Assembly (NCBI GenBank): GCA_947501355.1 | Contig: CANMVA010000001.1 | Coordinates: 186,001-250,000 of the forward strand | Direction of reading: 5' to 3' | Length of the DNA stretch: 64,000 nucleotides | From: an uncultured Paracoccaceae bacterium | Lineage (GTDB): Bacteria > Pseudomonadota > Alphaproteobacteria > Rhodobacterales > Rhodobacteraceae | In this document: piece after piece, positions 42,164 to 56,672 of the stretch | Layout: every line of letters starts with the position of its first letter | How positions within the stretch are numbered: position 1 is the stretch's first letter | Made by a program: the position numbers and the translations under genes | Notes under the pieces: generated by a model | Database searches by the model: none | Told to the model about the DNA's origin: nothing | What the model saw: the letters and a program-made list of their open reading frames with translations, nothing else

Positions 42164-43672
42164 ATGAGCACACCAAATATCCTGATATTCATGGTCGATC
42201 AGCTAAATGGCACGTTCTTTCCGGATGGGCCTGCTGAATGGTTGCATGCGCCAAACCTCAAAAGACTGGCCGCTGCATCCGCCCGGTTCCAGAACTGCTA
42301 TACCGCATCGCCTCTCTGCGCTCCGGGTCGGGCGAGCTTCATGTCCGGGCAATTGCCAAGCCGCACGCGGGTATATGACAACGCGGCGGAGTTTGCCTCA
42401 GACATCCCAACTTATGCGCATCATCTGCGCCGTGCGGGCTATCAGACCTGCCTGTCGGGCAAGATGCATTTTGTGGGGCCAGACCAGTTGCATGGCTTTG
42501 AGGAACGGCTAACGACGGACATTTATCCTGCCGATTTTGGATGGACGCCGGACTACCGCAAACCTGGGGAGCGGATTGACTGGTGGTATCACAATATGGG
42601 GTCGGTGACCGGGGCTGGGGTCGCCGAGATCTCAAACCAGATGGAGTATGATGACGAGGTTGCCTATCACGCGACCCGTAAGATTTACGATCTGGCGCGC
42701 GGTCGCGATGACCGCCCGTGGTGCCTAACGGTCAGCTTTACACACCCGCATGATCCGTATGTGGCGCGGAAGAAATATTGGGATCTGTACGAGGATTGCG
42801 AGCACCTGCTGCCAGAAGTGTCGGCGCTGGACTATGACGACCACGACCCCCATGCGCAGCGGATTTTCGACGCCAATGACTGGCGGAAGTTCGATATCAC
42901 CGAAGACGATATCAAACGCTCCCGCCGCGCGTATTTCGCCAATATCAGTTATCTGGACGACAAGATCGGTGAGGTCTTGGAGGCGCTGGAAGGCACCCGG
43001 CAGGAAGCGGTGATCCTGTTCCTCTCTGACCACGGCGATATGCTGGGCGAGCGTGGGCTGTGGTTCAAAATGAGCTTTTACGAAGGCTCCGCACGGGTGC
43101 CTTTGATGATCTCGGCGTCCAGTGTGCCGGCGGGTCTGGTGACGCAGCCTGTGTCGAATATCGACGTGACCCCGACGCTGTGCGATCTGGCGGGGATCTC
43201 CATGGACGAGGTTGCGCCCTGGACCGAAGGGCAAAGCCTTTTACCGGTCGCGGGTGGTGCGGCGCGCGATGGTGCTGTCGCGATGGAATATGCGGCAGAG
43301 GCGTCTTACGCGCCGCTGGTGTGTTTGCGTCAGGGGAACTGGAAATACACGCGCTGCGCGCTTGATCCGGAGCAGCTGTTCAACCTCGCCGACGACCCGC
43401 ATGAACTGACGAACCTCGCGGAGGATGCGGCCCATGCCGAAACCCTCGCTAAGTTCCGCGCGCAAGCAGATGCGCGATGGGACCTTAAAGCATTCGATGC
43501 GCAGGTTCGTGAAAGTCAGGCGCGGCGCTGGGTCGTTTATGAAGCACTGCGCGAGGGTGGCTATTATCCGTGGGATTTTCAGCCGCTCCAGAAAGCGTCG
43601 GAACGCTACATGCGCAACCACATGGATTTGAACGATGTTGAGGAAGGCCAGCGCTTTCCGAGGGGAGAGTAA
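42164..43672 (+). CDS. betC: choline-sulfatase
   Basis: Hydrolyses choline-O-sulfate to choline and sulfate. A 502-residue type I sulfatase. The catalytic Cys52, converted to formylglycine, is in [10 protein letters not shown] (CxPxR). The metal-binding Asp residues are in [14 protein letters not shown] and [18 protein letters not shown]. The C-terminal BetC tail ([17 protein letters not shown]) is characteristic. It has no signal peptide, so it acts in the cytoplasm after uptake of the ester. Confidence 0.94.
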   Translation: MSTPNILIFMVDQLNGTFFPDGPAEWLHAPNLKRLAAASARFQNCYTASPLCAPGRASFMSGQLPSRTRVYDNAAEFASDIPTYAHHLRRAGYQTCLSGKMHFVGPDQLHGFEERLTTDIYPADFGWTPDYRKPGERIDWWYHNMGSVTGAGVAEISNQMEYDDEVAYHATRKIYDLARGRDDRPWCLTVSFTHPHDPYVARKKYWDLYEDCEHLLPEVSALDYDDHDPHAQRIFDANDWRKFDITEDDIKRSRRAYFANISYLDDKIGEVLEALEGTRQEAVILFLSDHGDMLGERGLWFKMSFYEGSARVPLMISASSVPAGLVTQPVSNIDVTPTLCDLAGISMDEVAPWTEGQSLLPVAGGAARDGAVAMEYAAEASYAPLVCLRQGNWKYTRCALDPEQLFNLADDPHELTNLAEDAAHAETLAKFRAQADARWDLKAFDAQVRESQARRWVVYEALREGGYYPWDFQPLQKASERYMRNHMDLNDVEEGQRFPRGE

Positions 43673-43673
43673 G

Positions 43674-45128
43674 ATGGTCGAGACGCAACCAACGGCAGGT
43701 CATTTCATCAATGGTCGATATGTTGAGGACACCGCGGGCGAGGTGATTGACGTAATCTATCCCGCGACAGGTGAGAAGATTGCGCAAGTGCATGCAGCGA
43801 CACCTGCGATTGTCGAACAGGCGTTGGCAAGTGCCGCGGCTGCGCAGAAGGAATGGGCAGCGCGCAGCGGGACTGAACGAGGCCGCGTGCTGCGCCGGGC
43901 CGCTGACATCATCCGCGAGCGAAACCGCGAGCTGAGCATTCTGGAGACATATGACACCGGGAAAGCCCTACAAGAGACGCTTTACGTCGATGCGACAAGC
44001 GGGGCCGATGCGTTGGAGTATTTCGGCGGTCTGGCAGGCTCGCTGACCGGCGAGCATATCCAGCTTGGTGCGGATTTCGCCTACACGAAGCGCGTGCCTT
44101 TGGGGGTGTGCGTCGGGATTGGCGCTTGGAATTATCCGACGCAAATCGCGTGTTGGAAAGGCGCACCTGCTCTGGCTTGCGGCAATGCGATGATCTTCAA
44201 ACCGTCGGAGATGACGCCGCTCTGCGCCTTGAAAGTGGCTGAGATATTAGTGGAGGCCGGGCTGCCTGCGGGGCTTTACAACGTGGTGCAGGGGATGGGG
44301 GCCGTCGGGGCCACTTTGGTAGAGGACCCGCGCGTAGCCAAGGTGTCGCTCACTGGATCGGTGCCAACGGGCAAGAAGGTGTATGCCGCCGCCGCCGCAC
44401 AGATGAAGCATGCAACGATGGAACTGGGCGGGAAATCTCCGCTGATCATTTTCGATGATGCCGATGTTGAGAACGCGGTCAGCGGGGCGATGCTAGCGAA
44501 TATGTATTCGACCGGGCAGGTCTGCTCGAACGGGACGCGAGTGTTCGTGCAGAAGGGCGTGAAGGACGCGTTTCTGACGCGCTTTGCCGAGCGGTGCGCG
44601 GCGATCAAGCTGGGCGATCCGCTTGATGAAGAAACGCATCTGGGACCGATGGTGAGTGAAGCGCAGATGAACATCGTGCTCGACTATATCGCCAAGGGGA
44701 AAGCTGAAGGGGCGACGCTGGTTTGTGGTGGCGATCGGTTGGAGCGCGACGGGTTCTATGTCGCGCCAACCGTCTTTGCCGATGTGACGGACGGGATGAC
44801 CATCGCACGGGAAGAGATATTCGGGCCGGTGATGGCCGTGCTCGATTTCGAGGACGAGGTGGAGGTGATCGCGCGCGCTAACGACACGCCTTACGGGCTA
44901 TCGGCGGGTGTTTTCACCAATGACATCACGCGGGCGCATCGCGTTGTGGATCAGCTTGAGGCCGGGACCTGCTGGATCAACACCTACAATCTTGCGCCGG
45001 TGGAAGTGCCTTTCGGGGGCGTCAAAGCCTCTGGCGTGGGGCGTGAGAACGCGAAGGCCGCGATTGAGCATTATAGTGAAATCAAGTCGGTCTATGTGGG
45101 CATGACGCCCGTGGACTTGGCCTACTGA
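43674..45128 (+). CDS. betB: betaine aldehyde dehydrogenase
   Basis: NAD-dependent oxidation of betaine aldehyde to glycine betaine. 484 residues. The catalytic Glu is in [14 protein letters not shown] and the catalytic Cys in [14 protein letters not shown]. The NAD-binding Gly-rich segment is [13 protein letters not shown]. The N-terminal NAD-binding and C-terminal oligomerisation segments have normal length. The ATG at 43674 has GGGGAGAG upstream and directly follows the betC stop. Confidence 0.95.
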   Translation: MVETQPTAGHFINGRYVEDTAGEVIDVIYPATGEKIAQVHAATPAIVEQALASAAAAQKEWAARSGTERGRVLRRAADIIRERNRELSILETYDTGKALQETLYVDATSGADALEYFGGLAGSLTGEHIQLGADFAYTKRVPLGVCVGIGAWNYPTQIACWKGAPALACGNAMIFKPSEMTPLCALKVAEILVEAGLPAGLYNVVQGMGAVGATLVEDPRVAKVSLTGSVPTGKKVYAAAAAQMKHATMELGGKSPLIIFDDADVENAVSGAMLANMYSTGQVCSNGTRVFVQKGVKDAFLTRFAERCAAIKLGDPLDEETHLGPMVSEAQMNIVLDYIAKGKAEGATLVCGGDRLERDGFYVAPTVFADVTDGMTIAREEIFGPVMAVLDFEDEVEVIARANDTPYGLSAGVFTNDITRAHRVVDQLEAGTCWINTYNLAPVEVPFGGVKASGVGRENAKAAIEHYSEIKSVYVGMTPVDLAY

Positions 45129-45129
45129 C

Positions 45130-49220
<4,091 letters not shown>

Positions 49221-49282
49221 CTATTTGCTCATTTTATACGAGGTTTTGGGGGTGATGTCACGCAGAACGCCTATATTTTGCG

Positions 49283-49903
49283 TTATGTGAAGGGGATCAC
49301 CAGACCAACGCAGATCAGAAGGGCACCCGCGACATAGTTGGTGTTTCTGAGCGCTTTCGAAGAGGTCAGAAAGCGGCGCATCCGGTCGACAAAAAGCGCA
49401 AAGAACAGGTTTCCGATGAACGGAATTACGATGGAGATCGCGACAATGGCTGCGATGTCGAGGCGGGCGACTGCGGTGAGGTCAAAGAAGCCCGGCAGGA
49501 CGCCCATGTAGAACAAGATCGCCTTCGGGTTGCCGAGAATGACGGCGAGGCCTGCGATGAACCCTGCCCACATGCCGGGGCGTGTGAGACGGCTGTCTGC
49601 GGCGATGGTCTTGTCCGCGTTGCGGATCACAAGGATGCCCATCAGGATGAAGATCGCGGCGGCCACGAAGCGAAAGATCAGCATGAAAGCGTCAAAGCTG
49701 CTGGCCACAAGGCTGACACCGAGGATGGCGAGGAAGGGCCAGAGCGCGTCGCCGATCACGACGCCCAGCGCGACAGGCCAAGCGGCTTGGAACCCGCCCG
49801 AAAGCGCCCGCGCGGTGATGGCCATCCAGACGGGGCCGGGTGTCAGGAACAGGATGGCAATGGCGCCCGCGTAGAGGGCAAGCTCAGCCGGGGTGATTGT
49901 CAC
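49283..49903 (-). CDS. LysE-family exporter between recF and gyrB
   Basis: A 206-residue exporter with about six membrane segments, starting with GTG (49903), whose last bases overlap the TGA of the upstream VOC gene as GTGA. The early segment LFLTPGPVWMAITARAL and ILGNPKAILFYMGVLPGFF match the LysE/RhtB signature. It sits between recF and gyrB, where alphaproteobacteria normally have no exporter, so it is an accessory insertion in the replication-gene operon. The substrate is unknown. Confidence 0.88.
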   Translation of the reverse strand: MTITPAELALYAGAIAILFLTPGPVWMAITARALSGGFQAAWPVALGVVIGDALWPFLAILGVSLVASSFDAFMLIFRFVAAAIFILMGILVIRNADKTIAADSRLTRPGMWAGFIAGLAVILGNPKAILFYMGVLPGFFDLTAVARLDIAAIVAISIVIPFIGNLFFALFVDRMRRFLTSSKALRNTNYVAGALLICVGLVIPFT

Positions 49904-50316
49904 GCAAGTTTGCCTTCATCGTTGAGCGGCCAGTAGGGGTTGAAGGCGAACTCCCAGATATGGCCGTCCGGGTCGGCGACGTAGCTGGAGTAGCCGCCCC
50001 AGGCCATCTTTTCGGGCTGCGCGATGGCGGTAGCGCCAGCGTCAAGGGCCGCCTGGAAAGCGGTATCAACGCCTGCCTCATCGGAGTAGTTCTGGGCGAG
50101 GGTCATCGCGCCGTTCCTAAGATCGGTCGGCGCGCGGCCTTGCTCTTTGGCGAGCATATCCAGCGGGAACAGCCCGAATTTCGCGCCCCCGATATCATAG
50201 AAAACAACGTTCTCGAGCGCCTCCTCCGGGACCCAGCCGAGCGCCTCGTAATAGGCGCGGGACCGGGTCAGGTCTGCGACACCCAAGGTAATTAGGTTAA
50301 CGCGGTTCTGGGTCAT
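49900..50316 (-). CDS. VOC-family (glyoxalase-like) protein
   Basis: A 138-residue protein with the VOC fold. The start NLITLGVADLTRSRAYYEALGW is typical, and ADPDGHIWEFAFNP at the C-terminal end carries the family Glu. A metal ligand near the start is not obvious. The role is unclear (glyoxalase, dioxygenase or binding protein). Its ATG overlaps the recF stop as ATGA, so it is translated with RecF. Confidence 0.85.
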   Translation of the reverse strand: MTQNRVNLITLGVADLTRSRAYYEALGWVPEEALENVVFYDIGGAKFGLFPLDMLAKEQGRAPTDLRNGAMTLAQNYSDEAGVDTAFQAALDAGATAIAQPEKMAWGGYSSYVADPDGHIWEFAFNPYWPLNDEGKLA

Positions 50317-51419
50317 GATGTGCCTTTCAGGAAAGAGGTGCCGCTCTCTTCGCCAATCTCGACGAACATCGCGCGGCTTTGCAAGGTATCGAACAGTTCA
50401 GGGCCGGTGCCTGTCATCCAGGCTTGCGCGCCCAGAGCGATGATCTCGTTATAGAGCGCCGCGCGGCGGTCGGCATCCAAATGGGCGGCAACCTCGTCGA
50501 GAAGCAGGATCGGGGGGGCGCCAAAGCCCGCGATCAGTGCGCGGCCATTGGCGAGGATCAAGGACACAAGAAGCGCCTTTTGCTCTCCGGTAGAGCAGTC
50601 CTTTGCGGCAACGCCCTTGGCGGCATACGTAGCCGCAAGGTCGGCACGATGCGGGCCAACGAGCGTGCGCCCCGCCATCAGATCGCGCGGTCGGCTGTCT
50701 TGGAGCGCGTGCAGCAGCGCATCAGCATCCGCGGGCATCTCGCCTTCGGCTTGGATCAGCGCCAGCTCAGCGGTTGGAAAGGCGGTCTCCGCCTCCCTCT
50801 GCGCCTCTGTCAGCTGCGCGACACAAGCCTGCCGATTGGCATGGATCGCCGCCCCGGCCTTGGCCATTTGCGCCTCTAGCGCGCCATACCATGCGGCGTC
50901 GCGGACTTGGTCTTTCAAGAGCCGGTTCCGTTCGCGCATGGCCTTTTCGTAGGTGAGCGTCGCATCCGCATGGGTCGGCTCAAAGCTGAGCGTCATGCGG
51001 TCCAGAAACCGCCGCCTCCCATCGGCCCCTTCGATCCAAAGTCGGTCCATGGACGGGATCAACCACAGCACCCGCGCGATGCGACCCAGCGCGACTTGCG
51101 TCGCGGCCTTACCGTCGATGCGCACTTGGCGAGAGGTGCCTTCTTCGCTGAAGGTCTCCACCTCATGCATCTGATGGAGCGAGCGCAAAACCGCCCTGAC
51201 CTTCCACCCCAACGCTTCAGGGCGGCGCACCATCGCCTCGGCCGCGGCACGGCGCAAACCGCGACCGGGGGAGAGCAAGGACACCGCTTCAAGAATGTTG
51301 GTCTTGCCCGCCCCGTTGGCCCCATGAATGGCGATGGGTCCGGGATCAAGCGAAAGACGCGCCGCCTTGTGAGAGCGAAAATGTGAAAGGGTCAGCTCGG
51401 TGAGCGCGAGGCCGGTCAT
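50313..51419 (-). CDS. recF: DNA replication and repair protein RecF
   Basis: A 368-residue SMC-like ATPase that loads RecA at gaps through RecR. Walker A is GANGAGKTNILEAVSLLSPGRGLR, the signature region is FLDRMTLSFEPTHA, and the Walker B region is LLLDEVAAHLDADRRAALYNEI. The start MTGLALTELTLSHFRSHKA at 51419 is as expected. It lies 45 bp after dnaN. The downstream VOC and LysE genes are coupled to it. Confidence 0.95.
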   Translation of the reverse strand: MTGLALTELTLSHFRSHKAARLSLDPGPIAIHGANGAGKTNILEAVSLLSPGRGLRRAAAEAMVRRPEALGWKVRAVLRSLHQMHEVETFSEEGTSRQVRIDGKAATQVALGRIARVLWLIPSMDRLWIEGADGRRRFLDRMTLSFEPTHADATLTYEKAMRERNRLLKDQVRDAAWYGALEAQMAKAGAAIHANRQACVAQLTEAQREAETAFPTAELALIQAEGEMPADADALLHALQDSRPRDLMAGRTLVGPHRADLAATYAAKGVAAKDCSTGEQKALLVSLILANGRALIAGFGAPPILLLDEVAAHLDADRRAALYNEIIALGAQAWMTGTGPELFDTLQSRAMFVEIGEESGTSFLKGTS

Positions 51420-51464
51420 GCGGGCCCTTTCATCTTTGCAAAAATATCCCCGCCGGAGGCAGAG

Positions 51465-52583
51465 TTACACGCGCATCGGCATGACGACATAGATCGCGCT
51501 TTGGTCATTGCCCTCGCGCATCAAGGTCGGGTCGCCTGCAGAATTGAACATGAAAACGGCGTTCTCGCGGTCCACCTGGCTGGCGATTTCAAGCAGGTAT
51601 TTGGCGTTGAAACCAATCTCCAGCCGCTCGTCGCCATAGGCCACGGCCAGTTCTTCTTCGGCGGCACCGCTGTCGGGTGCGTTGACGGACAGAACCAAAC
51701 GATCCTCGTCCAGGGCCAGCTTCACCGCGCGGGACCGTTCGGACGATACGGTCGCGACACGGTCAACAGCCTGAGCAAACTCGGCGGCGTCCACCTCTAG
51801 CTTGCGGGTGTTTCCAGTAGGGATAACTCGGGTGTAGTCCGGGAAAGTGCCGTCGATGACCTTGGAGGTCAGGGTAATCTCAGGGGTGGCGAAACGGATC
51901 TTCGTCTCGCTCAGCGAGACCGCGATTTCAACCTCATCATCCTCAAGCAGCTTGCGCAGCTCGCCCACAGTTTTGCGCGGCACGATGACACCGGGCATAC
52001 CTGCAGCCCCTTCGGGCAGATCCGCATCGATCCGAGCAAGGCGGTGGCCATCCGTGGCCACGCAGCGCAGAACCTGACCGCCATCGCTGTCGGCGACATG
52101 CATGTAAACACCGTTCAGGTAATAGCGCGTTTCCTCGGTCGAGATCGCGAATTTCGACTTGTCAAAGAGGCGGCGCAGGACAGGCGCGGGGGCGGCGAAG
52201 TTGCTCTCGTATTCGGAGTTCGCCATCACCGGGAAATCTTCTTTCGGCAACGTCGCAAGCGAGAAATTCGAGCGGCCCGCCTCGACAGTCAGCCGACCGG
52301 AAGCACCATCATCGCTCAGCTGGACCAATGCACCGTCGGGCAACTTGCGGACAATCTCGTGGAGGGTCACGGCACCCACGGTCGTGGCACCGGCGCGTTC
52401 CACCTGCGCGTTTGTCTTATCGACAACCTCGATATCAAGGTCCGTGGCGCGGAAGGAAACGGTGTCGCCCTCAGCTTCGATCAGCACATTGGCGAGGATC
52501 GGGATCGTATTCCGGCGCTCGACAACCGATTGCGCCTGAGCGACTGCTTTGAGCAGCGCGCCGCGTTCCATACTGATCTTCAT
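51465..52583 (-). CDS. dnaN: DNA polymerase III beta sliding clamp
   Basis: The 372-residue beta clamp, three repeated clamp domains that ring DNA and tether polymerase III. The N terminus is MKISMERGALLKAVAQAQSVVERRNTIPILANV. Conserved inner surfaces and the C terminus DQSAIYVVMPMRV match the family. The start at 52583 has AGGAG upstream; the extension to 52622 is rejected. It is 104 bp downstream of dnaA. Confidence 0.97.
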   Translation of the reverse strand: MKISMERGALLKAVAQAQSVVERRNTIPILANVLIEAEGDTVSFRATDLDIEVVDKTNAQVERAGATTVGAVTLHEIVRKLPDGALVQLSDDGASGRLTVEAGRSNFSLATLPKEDFPVMANSEYESNFAAPAPVLRRLFDKSKFAISTEETRYYLNGVYMHVADSDGGQVLRCVATDGHRLARIDADLPEGAAGMPGVIVPRKTVGELRKLLEDDEVEIAVSLSETKIRFATPEITLTSKVIDGTFPDYTRVIPTGNTRKLEVDAAEFAQAVDRVATVSSERSRAVKLALDEDRLVLSVNAPDSGAAEEELAVAYGDERLEIGFNAKYLLEIASQVDRENAVFMFNSAGDPTLMREGNDQSAIYVVMPMRV

Positions 52584-52687
52584 TCCAAAGCTCCTGCGAT
52601 GACCGGACGGCGAAGGTAACACCTTCGCTCAGCGGCTCAAGTCCTTTCATGCGACCATCATGGGTTAACGCAAAAGCGTCAAGCCTA

Positions 52688-54031
52688 TCAGGCCTCTAAG
52701 GACCGGCGCAGCAGTTCGATATCATCCGCGATCTGGCTGTCTTGCACCTTCAGCTCTTCGATGCGCTTGACGCCGTGCATGACCGTGGTGTGATCCCGCC
52801 CGCCGAACCGACGCCCGATTTCAGGAAGGGACCGCGTGGTCAGCTGTTTGCACAGATACATTGCGACCTGACGGGGCCGCGCATAGCTGCGCAGGCGTTT
52901 GGGGCCGATCATATCGGACAGGCGGATGTTGTAATGCTCTGACACTTTGCGCTGGATTTCTTCGACCGTGATCTTGCGGTCCGAGGCGCGCAGCACGTCA
53001 GCCAGACAGTCTTGCGCCAGCTCGAGCGTAATCGGACGACCAACGAGCGAGGCGAACGCAAAGAGGCGGGTCAGCGCGCCTTCCAGCACCCGGACATTGG
53101 TGGAGATGCGATGCGCGAGGAAATCGAGCACGCCGTCGTCCAGCTCAAGCCCCGGATACTGGGCGCTGTATTGGTCGACTTTGGACTGCAGTATGCCGAG
53201 GCGCAGTTCGAAATCGGTCGGGTGTAGATCGACGACCAGACCGCATTGCAGGCGCGATTTGATCCGGTCTTCCATATCCTTGATCTCGCCGGGTGCGCGG
53301 TCGGCTGAGATGATGATCTGCTTGTTCTGATCCACCAATGCGTTGAACGTATGGAAGAATTCTTCCTGCGTGCTGTCTTTGCCAGCGATGAACTGCACGT
53401 CATCGACCATCAGCACATCGACAGAGCGGAAGAGCGATTTGAAATCCATCATGCGCTTTTCGCGCAGGGCCTGGACAAAGCGATACATGAATTGTTCTGC
53501 CGAGAGGTAGACCACATTCAACTCTGGCTGACGCTCTTGCAGCTCATGGGCGATGGCGTGCATCAGGTGAGTCTTGCCAAGGCCGACGCCGCCATACAAA
53601 AACAGCGGATTGAACGTAACGGGACCCCCTTCAGAGACGCGCTTGGCCGCTGCATGGGCCAATTCGTTGGGCTTGCCGACGACGAAGGTCTCAAAGCGAA
53701 ACCGCTTGTCGAGCGGCGCGCCGGGGACAGCTTTCGGCGTAGGCTTGGCGACAGCAACGGGTTTGGCCGGTTTCGGCTTCGTCGTCTGATTGGCGGGAAC
53801 CTGAAAGACAACCCGTTGAACGGCTTCGCCAGCGGTTGTCAATTGATACAGGATCTGATCGCCGAAATTCTGAGAGACGTAGTTGCCCATGAAGTTGGTT
53901 GGTACGAAGAACGTCGCGACACCGTCGTCAAGCTCGCAAAACTCCAACGGTTCGATCCAGTTCTTATAGTTGTTCTGACCAACCGTTTTGATCAAATTTA
54001 CCCGGACCTGTCCCCATTTTTCGTCAGTCAT
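52688..54031 (-). CDS. dnaA: chromosomal replication initiator protein DnaA
   Basis: A 447-residue AAA+ initiator that unwinds oriC. Domain I covers about residues 1-85 and domain II is a short Pro/Lys-rich linker (KPKPAKPVAVAKPTPKAV). Domain III has GGVGLGKTHLMHAI and MVDDVQFIAGK. Domain IV has the DNA-binding signature GGRDHTTVMHGVKRIEEL. The start MTDEKWGQVRVNL at 54031 is chosen over 54106. It is followed by dnaN, recF and gyrB. Confidence 0.97.
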   Translation of the reverse strand: MTDEKWGQVRVNLIKTVGQNNYKNWIEPLEFCELDDGVATFFVPTNFMGNYVSQNFGDQILYQLTTAGEAVQRVVFQVPANQTTKPKPAKPVAVAKPTPKAVPGAPLDKRFRFETFVVGKPNELAHAAAKRVSEGGPVTFNPLFLYGGVGLGKTHLMHAIAHELQERQPELNVVYLSAEQFMYRFVQALREKRMMDFKSLFRSVDVLMVDDVQFIAGKDSTQEEFFHTFNALVDQNKQIIISADRAPGEIKDMEDRIKSRLQCGLVVDLHPTDFELRLGILQSKVDQYSAQYPGLELDDGVLDFLAHRISTNVRVLEGALTRLFAFASLVGRPITLELAQDCLADVLRASDRKITVEEIQRKVSEHYNIRLSDMIGPKRLRSYARPRQVAMYLCKQLTTRSLPEIGRRFGGRDHTTVMHGVKRIEELKVQDSQIADDIELLRRSLEA

Positions 54032-54543
54032 CCCTAACCTCAACCTTTCCTGTCCCACGTTTGTCTGCCGGCGCGCAGATGATTTCCCCCCGATCCACGT
54101 CGACAAAAACCTCCATGTGCCCTGAACGCAAACGCTCAGGTGCTACCCCGCACGGCGGGAGGTTTTTGAATGGCAGGTCGCCCTGCTCATCACCTCAAAC
54201 GGGTGTTTGGACAGCCACCTTTGCCCTGAAAATACAGAGCCTGCGCATCGAGGGCTGGCTTATAAACTCGGCCAGCTTGCCTATGCGCTGCATCAGATCA
54301 GACGCGCCGATCTTGCGATCCGGTGTGATGTCCCCCCAAGGACGATGTGAATCGATGGCTTATTGCTAGCAAGCGCGCCGCGCGCCGATCAACAGACCTT
54401 TGCTATTGACTCAAACAAAGCTGAAATCGAATCTGGCAAGCCGTTGCGATACCTTATTTTCATGACAAAAATACAACGAAGCGCAAAAATGAAAAACGCG
54501 ACCGAAAGGCCGCGTTCTTAACCATCTTCAAAAGGAATCGGTG
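54032..54543. other. 512-bp dnaA upstream region, no clear oriC
   Basis: The region between dnaA (start 54031) and rpsT (stop 54544) has no credible gene; a 102-codon plus-strand frame (54061-54369) lacks a signal or family. It contains hairpins on the minus strand (CCTGAGCG with CGTTCAGG, 54121-54140; CCCGC-N3-GCGGG, 54146-54158), the AT-richer stretch 54395-54495 and one loose DnaA-box-like TGTGAATCG (54350). Most of the dnaA promoter must lie here. I see no cluster of exact DnaA boxes. Confidence 0.5.
54485..54516 (-). terminator. rpsT intrinsic terminator
   Basis: On the minus strand, AACGCGGCC pairs with GGTCGCGTT (9 bp, one G-U pair) around TTTC and is followed by TTTCATTTTTG. It lies 28 bp after the rpsT stop. 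Confidence 0.85.
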
Positions 54544-54807
54544 TTAGCCGATCGCTTTGACGCGCGACGACAGGCGCGACATTTTCCGTGCAACCGTGTT
54601 CTTGTGCAGGATGCCTTTGGACACACCGCGCATCAGTTCAGGCTGTGCCTGCTGCAGGGCAGTGCTGGCCGCATCCTTGTCACCGGACGCAATCGCTTCT
54701 TCCACTTTGCGCAGGAAGGTGCGGATGCGCGAGCGGCGCGCTTTGTTGACGGCGAAGCGGCGTTCGTTCTGACGCGCGCGTTTCTTAGCTTGAGGCGAAT
54801 TTGCCAT
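54544..54807 (-). CDS. rpsT: 30S ribosomal protein S20
   Basis: An 87-residue S20, all-helical and Lys/Arg-rich, starting [39 protein letters not shown] and ending in [24 protein letters not shown], of normal length. The ATG at 54807 is chosen; the two-codon extension MH upstream is not needed. It lies upstream of dnaA on the same strand, a conserved alphaproteobacterial order. Confidence 0.96.
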   Translation of the reverse strand: MANSPQAKKRARQNERRFAVNKARRSRIRTFLRKVEEAIASGDKDAASTALQQAQPELMRGVSKGILHKNTVARKMSRLSSRVKAIG

Positions 54808-54894
54808 GTGCAACGTCCCACTTTTCGGGTTCGTGATAATCTGAAGCCGCGTCTCTAAGACCGACTCGGCAGCAAGTCAACAGGGTTGTCCTGT

Positions 54895-55671
54895 CTATTT
54901 GTCGCGAAACTGCGCTTCGCGCTTGTCCAGGAACGCCGTCATGCCTTCTTTCTGATCTTCCGTCGCGAAAAGCGAGTGGAAGACACGGCGCTCAAAAAGC
55001 AGCCCTTCGCGCAAGGTCGTCTCGTAGGACCGGTTCACGCATTCCTTCACGACCATCGCCGTCAGCATCGACTTTTCGGTGATCTTCTGCGCGGCGGCCA
55101 GGGTTTCTTCCATCAGCTTCTTGGCAGGCACGACACGGCTGACAAGCCCGCTGCGCTCGGCCTCGTCGGCATCCATGAAGCGGCCGGTCAGGTGCATTTC
55201 CATCGACTTGGATTTGCCTACGAACCGCGTCAGGCGCTGCGATCCGCCAAGGCCCGCGACGACACCCAGGTTGATCTCTGGCTGGCCGAACTTGGCCGTA
55301 TCGGCGGCGATGATGAAATCGCACATCATCGCCAGTTCGCACCCACCACCCAGCGCGTAGCCCGCGACGGCGGCGATGATCGGTTTGCGGCATTTTAAAA
55401 TCTCTTCGGCCTCTTCGGCGAAAAGATCGGTGGTGAAAACCTCGACAAAGGATTTATCAGACATCTCTTTGATATCGGCCCCGGCGGCAAATGCCTTTTC
55501 CGAACCGGTCAACACGATGCAGCGCACCTTGTCGTTGGCTTCCGCCTCGCGCAGCGCCTGGCTGAGTTCGCCCAGCAGCTTGCTGTTAAGGGCATTCAGC
55601 GCGTCCGGGCGGTTCAGCCGGATCAATGCGACGTGGTCGTCAATATCAACGATGATGGTTTCAAATGCCAT
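54895..55671 (-). CDS. enoyl-CoA hydratase
   Basis: A 258-residue crotonase-fold hydratase that adds water to trans-2-enoyl-CoA in beta-oxidation or related pathways. The oxyanion-hole segment is [16 protein letters not shown] and the catalytic Glu candidates are in [14 protein letters not shown] and [19 protein letters not shown]. The C terminus [12 protein letters not shown] is family-typical. It lies between mutM and rpsT on the same strand. Confidence 0.93.
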   Translation of the reverse strand: MAFETIIVDIDDHVALIRLNRPDALNALNSKLLGELSQALREAEANDKVRCIVLTGSEKAFAAGADIKEMSDKSFVEVFTTDLFAEEAEEILKCRKPIIAAVAGYALGGGCELAMMCDFIIAADTAKFGQPEINLGVVAGLGGSQRLTRFVGKSKSMEMHLTGRFMDADEAERSGLVSRVVPAKKLMEETLAAAQKITEKSMLTAMVVKECVNRSYETTLREGLLFERRVFHSLFATEDQKEGMTAFLDKREAQFRDK

Positions 55672-55735
55672 GACATGGGCCTGTCGCTGTTGAACTTAGA
55701 CCCAAAGGCTTAGCAGCCCAGATAGTGTGTTCAAG

Positions 55736-56587
55736 CTATCTTTGGCATTGCGCACAGTAGAAACTTGATCGCCCCGACTGCACGATTCGGCGCACGGTTC
55801 CGCCGCAACCTTCGGTGACGCAAGGGGAGCCTTCGCGGTCATAGACGCGGAAGGTGTGCTGAAAATATCCAAGCTCTCCATCGGCTTGGCGATAATCGCG
55901 CAAGGAGGATCCCCCTGCCTCGATCGCCTCTGCCAAAACATCGCGAATGATCGGCACAAGCGCGCCAGCCCGCTTGGCAGACAGGTTTCCCGCCTTACGC
56001 CGGGGCGAGATTTTTGCGCGGTGCAGGACCTCGCAGACATAGATATTGCCCAATCCGGCAACGATTCTCTGATCCAGAAGGGCCGATTTTATGGGCGTGT
56101 TCCGCCCGTGGAACCGTTCGGCCAGATAGGCCTCGCTGAACGCATTACCTAGGGGTTCAGGCCCAATGGGCGCGATCAGCCAGTGATCTTCCAGGCGCGC
56201 TGTCTCGGCCAAATCCATGGCCCCGAACCGTCGCGCATCATTGAACGTGACGCGACCCCCACCGTCCATCTCGAGAACGACATGGTCGTGCTTTTCCGGC
56301 ACCGGGTGGGGGTGGTGGAACTCTCCCACCGTTTGGCCAGAGATCAGCATCCGCCCGGACATGCCCAGATGGATGATCAGCGTCTCGCCACTGTCGAGAT
56401 CCGCGAGGATGTATTTCGACCGCCGCCGCAGTGCTGTGACCGTCTTGCCGGTTAACCGAGCCGCCATGTTTTCGGGAAACGGCCAGCGCAGATCGGGCCT
56501 GCGAATGTCGGCCTTCGCGATGCGTTGGCCCTCCATCACGGGAAGCAATCCGCGGCGCACTGTCTCGACCTCTGGTAATTCGGGCAT
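55736..56587 (-). CDS. mutM: formamidopyrimidine-DNA glycosylase
   Basis: Removes 8-oxoguanine and formamidopyrimidines. 283 residues. The catalytic N-terminal Pro2-Glu3 is in [14 protein letters not shown], the Lys of the active site is near the SGRSSFYC region, and the C-terminal zinc finger is CVTEGCGG with CAQCQR. The H2TH motif lies at about residues 150-220 ([15 protein letters not shown]). The gene is divergent from ubiE across 85 bp. Confidence 0.96.
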   Translation of the reverse strand: MPELPEVETVRRGLLPVMEGQRIAKADIRRPDLRWPFPENMAARLTGKTVTALRRRSKYILADLDSGETLIIHLGMSGRMLISGQTVGEFHHPHPVPEKHDHVVLEMDGGGRVTFNDARRFGAMDLAETARLEDHWLIAPIGPEPLGNAFSEAYLAERFHGRNTPIKSALLDQRIVAGLGNIYVCEVLHRAKISPRRKAGNLSAKRAGALVPIIRDVLAEAIEAGGSSLRDYRQADGELGYFQHTFRVYDREGSPCVTEGCGGTVRRIVQSGRSSFYCAQCQR

Positions 56588-56672
56588 CTCGCACTTCCTT
56601 AGGAGGGGCGCACATTGTAACGCGGCCCGGACGCTCTATAAGAAAGAGCAGATGCAAGGACGGCAAGACCCC

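Noticed and set aside
54061-54369. 102-codon plus-strand frame in the dnaA upstream region
   Set aside because: It has no ribosome site or recognisable family and overlaps the likely dnaA promoter.
54032-54543. Chromosomal origin next to dnaA
   Set aside because: No cluster of DnaA boxes; only one loose match. Left as an untested possibility.
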